NCBI GenBank assembly: GCA_024291935.2
Contig: JAGTYA010000024.1
Span: 9,424,001 to 9,488,000, forward strand
Reading direction: 5' to 3'
DNA length: 64,000 nt
Source: Okapia johnstoni
Lineage: Eukaryota; Chordata; Mammalia; Artiodactyla; Giraffidae
The position numbers and the translations under genes are program-made. The notes below the pieces were generated by a model. The model worked only from the letters and a program-made list of their open reading frames with translations, ran no database searches and was not told the DNA's origin. Shown here piece after piece: positions 54,370 through 63,889 of the stretch; within the stretch, counting starts at the first letter, position 1; each line of letters starts with the position of its first letter.

Positions 54370-54980
54370 GAGTCAGGAGAGATGGAGAGGATGGAGCCGG
54401 GGCTCACAGAAGGACCAATGGGCGGGGCCTCCTGTTCTCCCCAAGGCCTTGGGATGATGTCTCTTCAATCAGGATTGCCCACCCTCTCTGTTTGAGCTGA
54501 TGTAAGCATCTAAGATTGAAAATGTGCTTGGGAGTTGAGGAGTGACAGCCAGATTTTAAAAATGGATTTGGAAGGAGAGAGGTGGTAGATGCCAAGAAGG
54601 CAAAAGAACATGTGTCAGGAGCCTTGGGGGCTGGACTGAACACCCTGAGGTCCTGCCAGGGCTCCCTGAGCCAGAAGCAAAATGGAGAGAGGCCCCTGGT
54701 TGGCTAGGAACTCTGTGATCCTTTGGGTACTAAGCCAGGCTGGGGGTCAGATTTCTGCATTCCCTCTCGATGTGAGAGGCTGCTATGCATGGCCTTCCTG
54801 CCTGACATGCTTGGCTCTATTTGGAGGCTCCAGTGAGTTAAACAAATGCAGGAAATCACCAAGTCAAGATTTGGCCCTGATCTACCTTTCTCTTCCCTCT
54901 CCCCTTGCACACTCTATGTCTCAGCTAAGTGGGTCTCAGCTAAGTGGCCCAGGTTTGCATGGCTGTCCCCATCACCTGGA
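54370..54980. other. Unassigned sequence
   Basis: A short direct duplication of GTCTCAGCTAAGTGG lies at 54918-54946. No exon is supported. Confidence 0.4.
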
Positions 54981-54984
54981 GGGT

Positions 54985-55260
54985 TCACTCCGTCATCGCT
55001 GATGCTGGAGTCCCCTCTACCTCTCACCTGACAGCTCCAAAACCACCTCCTCCAGGAGGCCTTCCCTTCAGCCGGAAGTAGTTCTCTTACCTTTGAGCAC
55101 CCATGACACCACATCTCCCCCCTTCTCATTACTGGGATATTTTTTACCTTGTAATTGAGTCACTCAGTTATTCACAAATGCTTATGGATACTTGCTTTGT
55201 TTCTGGAATGTTATTCGACCCATGTCCTGTGCCTCCAGGTTCCTCAAAGGCAGAAGCCAG
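54985..55260 (+). repeat. L2 LINE 3' region
   Basis: 'cacctcctccaggaggcctt' followed by 'gagcacccatgacaccacat' and 'cctcaaaggcagaagcc' follow the L2 3' order. Confidence 0.7.
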
Positions 55261-55284
55261 TTGTAGTTGTGATGATAATTAAAA

Positions 55285-55537
55285 TAGTATTTTCCAGCTG
55301 CTGAATGCTTACTCTGTGACCAGGCAAATAACATTTTATAGGAGTTATTTTGTTTAGTCCTTGAAATTATGGGGTTGGTGTTACTATCCTCTATATTTTA
55401 TAGAAGAAGTCACTGAGGCAAACAGAGGTTAAATTGTCCAAAGTCATCAGCTAGTCAATGGTAAAGCCTTGACTCGAACCCAAGTAGTCTAATGGCAGAG
55501 TCCAAGCTCATAGCTACTAGTTCAACTACCGTAAAAT
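55285..55537 (-). repeat. MIR SINE, antisense
   Basis: 'gctgaatgcttactctgtga', 'tttatagaagaagtcactga' and 'gactcgaacccaagtagtct'. The CHR-2 SINE abuts its 5' side. Confidence 0.85.
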
Positions 55538-55808
55538 GGGACTTCCCTGGTGGTCCAATGGTAAAGAATCCGCCTGCCATTGTAGGGGACACGGGTTTGA
55601 TCCCTGGTCTGGGAAGATTCCCCAGTGTTGAAGAGCAACTAAGTTCATATGCCACAACTACTGAAGCCTGCCTGCCTAGAGCCTGTGCTCTGCAACAAGA
55701 GAACCCACCACAATGAAGAGTAGCCTCTCTCTCGCCACAACTAGAGAAAGATGCACAGAGCAGTGAAGACCCTGCACAGCTAAAAGTAAATAAAGAATAT
55801 AAAAAAAC
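55538..55808 (+). mobile_element. CHR-2 SINE, full-length
   Basis: Head 'gggacttccctggtggtcca' and body 'gccacaactactgaagcctg'. Target duplication accgtaaaatg / accgtgaaatg at 55528-55538 and 55809-55819. Confidence 0.95.
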
Positions 55809-55984
55809 ACCGTGAAATGTGTGAAAGTGGCTGGTGCGGTGCTTGGCCCACGGCCATGGCTTCTCGAACATTACTTGACAGTGAACTCCCCACGCCAATT
55901 TGTTTCTAAAGTTTGTAGATTGAATCAATGAAACAAGTATCTTGGGAATGAATTCGTGGGAAGTTCCAGGAGCTTTCCTGGTTA

Positions 55985-56455
55985 TCTGCTATTGTATAAC
56001 AAATCATCCTGAAACCTAGTGACTTAAAAGAACTGTTTAGTATTATCTCTGATGGTTCTGTGGATTTGATGGGGCTCAGTTGGGTGGTTCCGGCCTGAAG
56101 TCTCTCCAGTGATTACAGTCAGATGGCAACTGATGCTGGAGTCATCTAAAGGTTCACCTGACCTAGATATTCAAGATGATTGAAGCATCTCTCTTGCCAG
56201 GTAGCATCTCCATGTGGTTGGTTGATCTTCTTAAGGAAGCATGGTGGACTTAAGCTGGTTGGATTTCTTCCATGGTGTCTGACTTCATCCAGAGCAAGCA
56301 TTCCAAGAGGCCCAGGCTAAAACCTTGAAAGTCACATGATCCAGCCTTGGAAGTCACATGACCCAGCCTTGGAAGTCACATGCTATCATGTTGGCACATT
56401 GAGTAGTGGAAATTGTGTTCACTGGTTCAGAGGGAGGATATTTTTAGAGACTAGT
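55985..56455 (-). mobile_element. Old LTR-like repeat, family uncertain
   Basis: 'ctattgtataacaaatcatc' then 'ctagtgacttaaaagaactg', and later 'gagcaagcattccaagaggc', recall an old mammalian LTR-type repeat. A tandem of CCTTGGAAGTCACATGAYCCAG (22 bp, 2.8 copies, 56323-56383) lies inside. Confidence 0.5.
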
Positions 56456-56468
56456 TACCATGGAATCA

Positions 56469-56688
56469 GGGCTTTCCCCAGGGACTCAGTGGTAAAGAAC
56501 CCACCTGCAATGCAGGAGCCTCAGGAGATGTGGGTTGGATCCCTGGGTCAGGAAGATCCCCTGGAGGAGGGCATGGCAACCCACTCCAGTATTCTTGCCT
56601 GGAGAATCCCATGGACAGAGGATCCTTGTGGGCTACAGTCCATGGGGTCGCAAAGAATCGGACATGACTGAAGCAACTTAGTGCACAC
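56469..56688 (+). mobile_element. Bov-tA SINE
   Basis: Head 'agggactcagtggtaaagaa', an inserted GCCTCAGGAGA-type duplication near 56517, then a full BovA half ending 'gacatgactgaagcaactta'. Confidence 0.93.
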
Positions 56689-56689
56689 A

Positions 56690-56935
56690 CGCCATGGGAG
56701 CCGCACTAAATCATGAAGGTCCTCAGGGCTTCAGTCACTCTGGCATGGCTGAAATCAGGAGATTTGGGTCAAGTGTTAATTTTCAGGTAAACTTCTGAGT
56801 GAGGAGAGCTGACACTTCTTTGACCTGTAACGTCTCAGGCATCCTCACATTCTCCCAAAGAACAGCCGTTTGTCTAAATTTGGGCCCTGGAAATTTTAGT
56901 TCCTGGTTCTTCCAGAACCAAATTCCCCAAGTCCA
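56690..56935. other. Unassigned sequence
   Basis: Nothing recognised. Confidence 0.35.
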
Positions 56936-56939
56936 AGTC

Positions 56940-57680
56940 AAATGGGCAAGTTTTTACTGAGCACCTACTATATGCTCTGCCCAATGTAATAATAATCATT
57001 CACATTTTTGAGTGCTTGTACCTGACATTCTTCAGAGTGCTCATAAGTATCATTGGGCATAATCCTCATAACAATGCCATGTGGTAGGTATTTCCATTAG
57101 CCTCATCTTATTTATTTTTTTTCAAACATTAAACTCTTCATTTTGTATTGGGAGTATGGCCAGTTAACAATGTTGTGGTAGTTTCAGGTGAACAGCAAAG
57201 GGACTCACCCATGTATGTACACGTATCCATTCGCCCTCAAACCCCCCTCCCATCTAGACTGGCACACAACATTGAGTAGGGTTCCATGTGCTCTGTCATA
57301 GGTCCTTCTTGGCTATCTATTTTAATTATGGCAGTGTGTACATGTCAATCCCAAGCTCACTAACTATTCCTTCCCCTCGGTAATCGTAAGTTCATCTTCT
57401 AAGTCTGTGAGTCTCTTTCTGGTTTATAAGTAAATTCATTCATATTATTTCTTTCCAGATTCCACATATAAGGTATGTCATACAATATTTCTCCTTCAGT
57501 CTGACTTCCTTTACTCAGTATGACACTCTCTAGGTCCATCCATGTTGCTGCAAATGTCATTAGCCTCATTTTAAAGCCGAGAAGAGTGAGTCACAGAGAG
57601 GTTAAGTAACTTGCCTAATTTCTTTTAATCAGCAGAAAAGTTCAAGATTGGAACTCTTGTATTTCTGGCTCTAGAGGCTA
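56940..57680 (-). repeat. MIR SINE split by a bovid L1
   Basis: The left part has 'gagcacctactatatgctct' and 'cctcataacaatgccatgtg'. The right part (57558-57680) has 'ttaagtaacttgcctaattt'. The L1 at 57107-57557 sits between them. Confidence 0.8.
57107..57557 (-). mobile_element. Bovid L1 3' end, 5'-truncated, with TSD
   Basis: 'ttgtggtagtttcaggtgaa', 'gagtagggttccatgtgctc' and 'ggtccatccatgttgctgca' are antisense L1. Exact 12-bp target duplication cattagcctcat at 57095-57106 and 57558-57569. Confidence 0.94.
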
Positions 57681-57683
57681 TGC

Positions 57684-57832
57684 TCTTTTTTTTAAATTAC
57701 AAATTATTTATTTGACTGTGCCCGATCTTAGTTGCAGCATGTAGGATCCAGTTCCCTGACCAGGAATCGAGTCTTGGCCCCCTGCATTGGGATTGCAAAG
57801 TCTTAGCCATTGGACCACCAGGGAAGTCTCCA
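57684..57832 (-). mobile_element. CHR-type SINE
   Basis: Reversed head 'cttagccattggaccaccag' and body 'ttagttgcagcatgtaggat', with a T-rich start. Confidence 0.9.
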
Positions 57833-57837
57833 GAGTC

Positions 57838-58145
57838 CATGTAAATTCCTGGTCTGTTAAAAAGATTTGACCTGGAAGACATTGTCCCCACTGTCAAGAA
57901 AAGTCTAGTAGAGAAAAGAAGATTCGAAATACTTTGTTAAATATTTGTTTGGGAAGCAATTCTGTTATATTTTACTGGTCGATGGAAAGGTATCTGTCTC
58001 TCTGTAATGATGGTATGACATATTTCATTTCACAAGAATTTCTTCTGAATCATCCGTCAGAATTAGGAGGAAATGTTTGAAGTAAGATATCATAATTAAA
58101 AAATCTTCATCTGATCAGACAACAGTGGGTCACTAGTTATACTAG
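57838..58145. other. Unassigned AT-rich sequence
   Basis: Nothing recognised. Confidence 0.35.
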
Positions 58146-58149
58146 TAAA

Positions 58150-58650
58150 ATTTTGCTGGGTAAGAAGCCACACCAAAATGTAGTGGCTTAAACAGATATG
58201 TGTTTGCTCAGGAGTCTATGTCTTGGCAGTTTGGGCCAGTATCAGCTGGGTTGTTCTTCTGTTGGTCTCTGCTGAGTTCATTCACATGACTTTTACATGT
58301 CACTCATGTGTCATTCACGTGTTCATTCACATGTCAGCTGACAGATGATTGTCTCACTCACTTGTCCAGTATGTGGTTGGCTGTTGGCCAGGGCAGCAGT
58401 GATGACTGAGCTATGTCTCATCTTCCAGCAGGCTACCTAAGGCTTGTTAACATGGGCATCATTATGGGGCTCCCTAGAGTAGTAAGAGCAGGCAGTCCTA
58501 ATGTCTTTGCTTATATCACATTGCTAATGTTCCATGGACCAAAGAAAGTCATATGACCAAGCCCAAATTCAAAGGTAGAGGAATAGAATCAACTTCTTGT
58601 TGGAAAGAGTTAGAAAGTCATGTTGAGAAGAGTCATTTGGTCTAGCGATG
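58150..58650 (-). mobile_element. Old LTR-like repeat, same group as 55985-56455
   Basis: Starts 'aaaatgtagtggcttaaaca' and later has 'ggcagtttgggccagtatca'. The region 58279-58340 is a run of CATG/CACGTG-like variants of TTCATTCACATG. Family not certain. Confidence 0.5.
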
Positions 58651-58984
58651 AAAGGAATCTGTGGCTACTTTTGCCGTCTATTAGGTTGTTTTTCCTAAAG
58701 TCAGAAGATACCTGTAGGTAAATAGAATAATGGCTCCCCCAAAGGTGTCCACGTTCTAGCACTATATTCATGAATGTGTTAGCTTACATGGCAAAAGGGA
58801 CTTAGCAGATTAATTCAACTAGTAATTTAAATAATTCATTATTACATTATTAATAATTAAACTATTAAATGAATTAAAGTATTTTTAAATGATTTTTTTG
58901 ATGTTGACCATTTTAAAGTCCTCTACTCTACTGAGCTATTGAAGGGATGGGAGATGTGGACCACTTTAAAATTCTTTATTGAAT

Positions 58985-59128
58985 TTGTTACAACTTTCCT
59001 TCTGTTTTTTGTTTTGGTTTTTTGGCCATGAGGCATATGGGATCATCGCTCCCCAACCCGTGATTGAACCTGCACTCCTTGCATTGAAAGGAGAAGTCTT
59101 AACCCCTGGACCACCAGGGAAGTCCCTA
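58985..59128 (-). mobile_element. CHR-type SINE inside MLT1
   Basis: Reversed head 'cttaacccctggaccaccag', then GGAAGTCCC at the right end. T/G-rich start. Confidence 0.85.
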
Positions 59129-59186
59129 ATCACAGCTTTAACTTAAATATCTTTAGATGGGGAGATTATCCTGGATTATCCAGATA

Positions 59187-59464
59187 CTGCTGCTGCTGCT
59201 GCTAAGTCACTTCAGTCGTGTCCGACACTGTGCGACCCCATAGACGGCAGCCCACCAGGCTCCGCCGTCCCTGGGATTCTCCAGGCAAGAATACTGGAGT
59301 GGGTTGCCATTTCCTTCCCCAGTGCATGAAAGGGAAAAGTGGAAGTGAAGTCGCTCAGTCGTGTCCGACTCTTAGCGACCTCATGGACTGTAGCCTACCA
59401 GGCTCCTCTGTCCATGGGATTTTCCAGGCAAGAGTACTGGAGTGGGGTGCCATTGCCTTCTCTG
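59187..59464 (-). mobile_element. Bov-A2 SINE with perfect 14-bp TSD
   Basis: CTG units, two BovA monomers and the GAAAAGTGGAAGTGAAGTCG linker. Flanked by identical ggattatccagata at 59173-59186 and 59465-59478, inside an MLT1 LTR. Confidence 0.97.
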
Positions 59465-59784
59465 GGATTATCCAGATAGACCTGATGTAATTACAAGTGT
59501 TGTTATAAGTAAAAGATGGAGGCAGAAAGAGTCCTGTCAGAGAAGGAGATGTGATGACAGAAGCAGAGGTCAGAGTGATGGAAAAGGGAGATGCAGGAAG
59601 CTTCTAGAAGAAAAGGCAAGGAATGAGTTCTCTCCTAGGGCCTGCAGCAGGATCGCAGTCCTGCCGACATCTTGCTTTTTAGCCCAGTGAGACCTCTGAC
59701 CTCAGAACTCTAAGATAGCACATCACTTGTCACTAATTTGTGGTAATTTGCTACATCATCAATAGAAAAATACAACACTTGACA

Positions 59785-60500
59785 GCCACATGACCTTTTT
59801 CTTAAGACCAATAATAACTGTTTGTCATTAGTCAAAAATAGGTAGTCACATTGATTTTATTAGAGAGAACAAAGACCTGGGCTTTCAGATACCCACTCCA
59901 TGAAGTCTTCAACTCCTAGAACATAAACGCTCCCTGGGAATGCTTTCCTCTTAAAATCTATTTGAGAGGAGTTTGGAAGAAGTATTTGACAAATCTTCAG
60001 ATAAAACCAGGGTTAGAAAGAGCAGCGTTGAAAGAGTACTGAGAGAAGAGTACCATATTATGTTTACGAGTTGCTTTCCTTAAATCTTCCGATCTTTTAG
60101 GACTATTTCACTCTTTCTTATTTATCAAATACTTTTCATAACAATTTTTTTCCCAAAGAATAATGGACTATAAAAGGCTTTGACCATTACCAAGTTTCCA
60201 TTGCTCCCCTGCTGGCTGCACATCCTATTTGCTGGTAAAATCTCTAAGAGGAAATAAGAAGCTCCTCTCTTATTAATCAGTAGTGACAGCCATGTCACAC
60301 ACAATCAACAGAACAGAGTGAGACGGCCCATCATTCTGAAAGTGAGTGCGTGGAAGGAGCCCTCTTGCCAACGGGAACGCACTGGGAATTCATCAGTGGA
60401 AATCATGAGCGAGATATGGAGGTGGCCTCTCCAGTGGGCAGAAGTACCAGGCTGTCCCATTGGTGGCACTTCTTATTAATACACCCCGATTTCTCTGGTT
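59785..60500. other. Unassigned sequence
   Basis: No gene or repeat that I can name. Confidence 0.4.
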
Positions 60501-60513
60501 AAGACTTCAACCA

Positions 60514-60708
60514 GGGACTCCCCTGATGGTCCAGTGGCTAAGAATCTGCCTTCCAAGGCAGAGGATGCTGGTTCAATCTCCGGTCAGGGAACTAAGATCC
60601 CACGTGCCTGTGGGGCAACTAAGCCTGTGCACTGCAACTACTGAGCCCACGCGCCCCAGAAAGACCCCACAGGCTGCTACTAAGATCTGACACAGCCAAA
60701 TAAATAAA

Positions 60709-60758
<50 letters not shown>

Positions 60759-60759
60759 A
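60514..60759 (+). mobile_element. CHR-type SINE with tail turned into (TA)n and poly-T
   Basis: Head 'gatggtccagtggctaagaa', body 'ctgtgcactgcaactactga', AAATAA tail, then AT dinucleotides and T-run. Target duplication aagacttcaacca / aagacttcagcca at 60501-60513 and 60760-60772 encloses the simple repeat, so the microsatellite grew from the tail. Confidence 0.93.
60712..60758. repeat. (AT)15 followed by a T-run
   Basis: Alternating AT from 60712 to about 60742, then sixteen T. Confidence 0.95.
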
Positions 60760-60879
60760 AAGACTTCAGCCACCAGATGAGAAAGTGGAAGATCCATTTG
60801 CTTCTGTCATGAGTTGACAGAGTATCAGAGGTCGTAGCTGTATCAGGCTGTCTGAGCTGGAAGCAACTTCAAAGAGCAA

Positions 60880-60965
60880 AGGCTCAACCTTTTCTTTTCC
60901 AGATGGGGAAACAAAGCCCAGAGAGAGGTGTCTTGTTCCAGGTCAGCCAGAAAGTATCTCTTAAT
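60880..60965 (-). repeat. Possible MIR fragment
   Basis: 'tccagatggggaaacaaagc' and 'cagagagaggtgtcttgttc' resemble reversed MIR. Confidence 0.5.
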
Positions 60966-60989
60966 TCTTGGACCCATCTCCGGGCTGTG

Positions 60990-61112
60990 CTTTAAGCAAA
61001 AAAAGGGGAGAAGGGAAGGGAGAAAAAATAGGTAGAAGCGGAGAAGAAAGAAAGGGATAAGGAAGTAAAAGGAAGAAGCAAAGGGGAAAAAAATGAAAGT
61101 AAAGGAAGCGAG
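60990..61112. repeat. Purine-rich (GA) tract
   Basis: About 120 bases with nearly all A and G on the plus strand (AAAAAAAGGGGAGAAGGGAA and similar), only a few pyrimidines. Confidence 0.9.
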
Positions 61113-61114
61113 TG

Positions 61115-61395
61115 TTCTCCAGACCAGCAGATCCCAGATGCCTTCTGATGATCAGCTTCAACAGGTAAGATAAAAGAAAATAAAATCTTTCCTAAAATAG
61201 AGCGTGAGTGAGAAAGGTTAAAAATAATGCAAAGTGATGGCACAATAAAATAAAGTGCTGGGTACCTTTATCTTTCAATATCTGGGTATTTCCGATACTC
61301 AGATATTGCTGGGTACCAATATATACCCCATATGTTTATTGTAAGGATCAGGTGAGATTGCAGATATAAATGTGCCAGATTGTAACCAGTAAATT
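61115..61395. other. Unassigned AT-rich sequence
   Basis: Contains a local repeat of GGGTACC/CAGATATT-like text around 61260-61320. No gene. Confidence 0.35.
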
Positions 61396-61399
61396 CCTC

Positions 61400-61465
61400 T
61401 TAAAAACACCAGGCTGTCTGACCTTAGGCAGGTCACTGCTCCTCTCTGAGCTCTGTTTCCTCAAA
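61400..61465 (+). repeat. MIR fragment
   Basis: 'ctgtctgaccttaggcaggt' and 'cctctctgagctctgtttcc'. Confidence 0.7.
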
Positions 61466-61525
61466 GTTTGCTGAGCAGCTGGTGTTGGCAAGAACTGAAA
61501 TTGTTGGGACCCCAAAGAAAGAGAG

Positions 61526-61742
61526 GGTTTCCACGATGGCTCAGCGGTCAAGAACACGCCTGCAATACAGGAGACACAGGAGACACGGGTTTGATCCCTG
61601 GGTTGGGAAGATCCCCTGGAGGAGGTGCATGGCAACTCACTGCAGTATTCTTGCCTGGAGAATTCCATGGACAAAGGAGCCTGGTGGGCTACGGTCTATA
61701 GGGTTGCAAAGAGTAAGACGTGACTGAATCGACTGAGCACGA
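61526..61742 (+). mobile_element. Bov-tA SINE
   Basis: Head 'gatggctcagcggtcaagaa', a small ACACAGGAG duplication, then a full BovA half ending 'gtgactgaatcgactgagca'. Confidence 0.93.
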
Positions 61743-61744
61743 GA

Positions 61745-62038
61745 AAAAGAAAGAAAACAAAGGGTTTCTCTTGAAGAAACTCTCTCAGTCCATTTCCCTG
61801 GTTACATTCATCTACTCGGGCTGACTGCAGTGGGAGATTTATCTCGAGAATGTGAGTGGCAAACCCCTTTTGCCTTAATTGACCAGATGCTTCTGAGAGT
61901 AAAGGAGCTGGTACATTCCACTTTGTGCCCCACCCACTGTGCCCTGCCTGCTGGCTGAGGCCCCCAGTCTGGGATGTCACCTCCTGCCTGGCCGCCCTGC
62001 AGTCCCCTGAGCCAACAGGCCGAGGCTGGGCAGGCGAA
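61745..62038. other. Unassigned sequence
   Basis: Nothing recognised. Confidence 0.35.
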
Positions 62039-62039
62039 C

Positions 62040-62215
62040 TCCATTTCTGGCTCATCAGTGACTCATTTTCAGAAGTTGCGCCTTGGGGAGCTTGTTAAAA
62101 GGCCGTTGGCATCCCCAGGAGGGGGGCTCAATTTGCGTTTATGAATGAACTGCTCCAGAGAAATCAATGAATATGTCACTCAGGTCAAGTAAACAAATGC
62201 GTTTTCTCCTCGGGG
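62040..62215. promoter_or_regulatory. Candidate conserved non-coding element with AP-1 and FOX sites
   Basis: Non-repetitive. TGACTCA (AP-1) at 62059-62065 and GTAAACA (forkhead) at 62189-62195, with 'caatttgcgtttatgaatga' between. Function inferred from composition and motif density. Confidence 0.4.
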
Positions 62216-62219
62216 GCCT

Positions 62220-62705
62220 GGTGCAGGGCCGTGAGCCTCCCCATGGGCTGGGGGCTTCCGAGAAGCCACTCTGTCTGGGTCGAACCCCAGCTTTGGGTCA
62301 GCACCCTGGGCAAGGCCCTGGCCCCCACTGAGCTCTGGTCTACCCCAGCCCCCCCTCCTGAACCCCACCCTCACCTTGAGGGGCCATTCTCTGATATTTT
62401 ATGGATGAGAAAATCCTACAGAAAAAACCCTTCTGCAGCTTCTGCATCCCCATCTTTTCTCTTCCTTGTTCACTGATTCAGGGGACATTTATTAAGAAAC
62501 TACTATGTGTCTGTCACGTATATGCTAGGGACAGGGACTCAATGACACCTAAGACGTGGGCCCTATCCTCCAGCGACTCATATTCCATGCTCCAGAATCA
62601 CCAGAAAAGCCTTTTAAACACACCAATGGCCAAGCCATCCGGGTATGTTGGAGGAGGTCCACTCCTAACCGCCCGCCTTCTCTTTTTCATTTTGCATTAG
62701 ATGTG
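62220..62705. other. Unassigned sequence with an ancient repeat-like block
   Basis: 62475-62585 ('ggacatttattaagaaacta' through 'ctatcctccagcgactca') resembles an unnamed ancient mammal-wide repeat. The rest is unassigned. Confidence 0.35.
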
Positions 62706-62710
62706 CTATT

Positions 62711-63046
62711 ACTTTTTGATATATAATTTTATTTACTAAGTTAGTTTTGGCTGTGCTGGTGTTCCTTGCCGCGGAGGCTTTTCTCTAGTTGCAGCTAGCG
62801 GGGGCTACTCTCTAGCTGCGGTGCTCGGGCTTCTCAGCGTGGTGGTTCTCTTGTTGCAGAGCACAGGCTCTAGGGCGAGTGAGCATGGTAATTGCGGCTC
62901 TCGGGCTCTAGAACACAGGCTCAATAGCTGTGGCAACAAGGGCTTAGTCACTCCCAGGCATGTGGGGTCTTCCCAGATCAGGGATCAAACCCGTATCTCC
63001 TACATTGGCAGGCAGATTCTTAGCCACTGAGCCACCGCAGAAGCCC
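62711..63046 (-). mobile_element. CHR-2 SINE, full-length
   Basis: Reversed head ending 'cttagccactgagccaccgc' and body 'gttgcagctagcgggggcta'. Target duplication agatgtgctatt / agattgtgctatt at 62699-62710 and 63047-63059. Confidence 0.94.
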
Positions 63047-63059
63047 AGATTGTGCTATT

Positions 63060-63665
63060 CTTATCAAATTTTTCTTTTTCAAAAACTGATCTGTTGCTTC
63101 TAAACACGTGAAAAAGAGATGACTTTGGTCGTCCATGTAAAAATCGTACGACTTTGACTTTTTACTGACGCAACATTCAAAAATCTTTATAGGTTGACTG
63201 AGTTCCCACGACATTTAGAGTTCTTTCCGCACTGGCACTTGCAGGAGGATTTGAAACCAAACCTTGACCTCATTTTAGTAAATAAGGCAGCAGGTTATCT
63301 GCAGAGAGAAGGTGTCTACTTATCAGAAGACGGTGTTCCCCCTGGAAATCAGACATTTTGTGATAAATCCCTAAGGATTTACTATCTCAAAATGGTGGCA
63401 CACAATATGAGGGTCATAGAGAAAATACTGATGGTCGTAAGAGTTCCTGGTTCCAACTGTTCTAAGATCCAGTAATATTTCTGCTGTTTCACAAGATACT
63501 GACGTGCATTCACTTTTAAAATTGCCCTGTTTGGCTAAGCAAGTAGCAGTTGGATTCCTGTGGCTACCTTGCAACTAAAAAGAGCCCTGACTAGCATGGA
63601 CCTGAAAGGATTCTGAAATATTTTCTCAGCATAAGTTGGGCTATGTTTGGCTACAAGTGACTGAA
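63060..63665. other. Unassigned sequence with a possible conserved block
   Basis: 63100-63260 keeps several CpGs in an AT-rich setting (ATCGTACGAC, TGACGCAAC), unusual for neutral mammalian DNA. A 93-codon frame at 63194-63475 shows no domain. No repeat named. Confidence 0.4.
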
Positions 63666-63668
63666 GGA

Positions 63669-63888
63669 AGGGCTTCCCAGGTGGTGCTAGTGGTAAAGAA
63701 ACCACCTGCCAATGCAGGAGACATAAGAGACTCAGGCTTGATCCCTGGGTTGGGAAGATCCCCTGGAGGAGGGCACGGCAACCCATTCCAGGACTCTTGC
63801 CTAGAGAATCCCAAGGACAGAGGAGCCTACAGTCCATGGAGTCACAAAGAGTCAGACATGACTGAGGTGACTTAGCACAGCATGCATG
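63669..63888 (+). mobile_element. Bov-tA SINE
   Basis: Head 'gggcttcccaggtggtgcta', BovA half with 'ccattccaggactcttgcct' and end 'agacatgactgaggtgactt'. Confidence 0.93.
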
Positions 63889-63889
63889 C

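Larger units (their letters stand above)
58725..59780 (+). mobile_element. MLT1 (MaLR) LTR split by CHR and Bov-A2
   Basis: 'gtgtccacgttctagcacta', 'ggcaaaagggacttagcaga', 'gggagattatcctggattat', 'agaaggagatgtgatgacag' and 'gtggtaatttgctacatcat' in sense MLT1 order. An AT-rich degenerate stretch, a CHR SINE (58985-59128) and a Bov-A2 (59187-59464) interrupt it. Confidence 0.82.
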
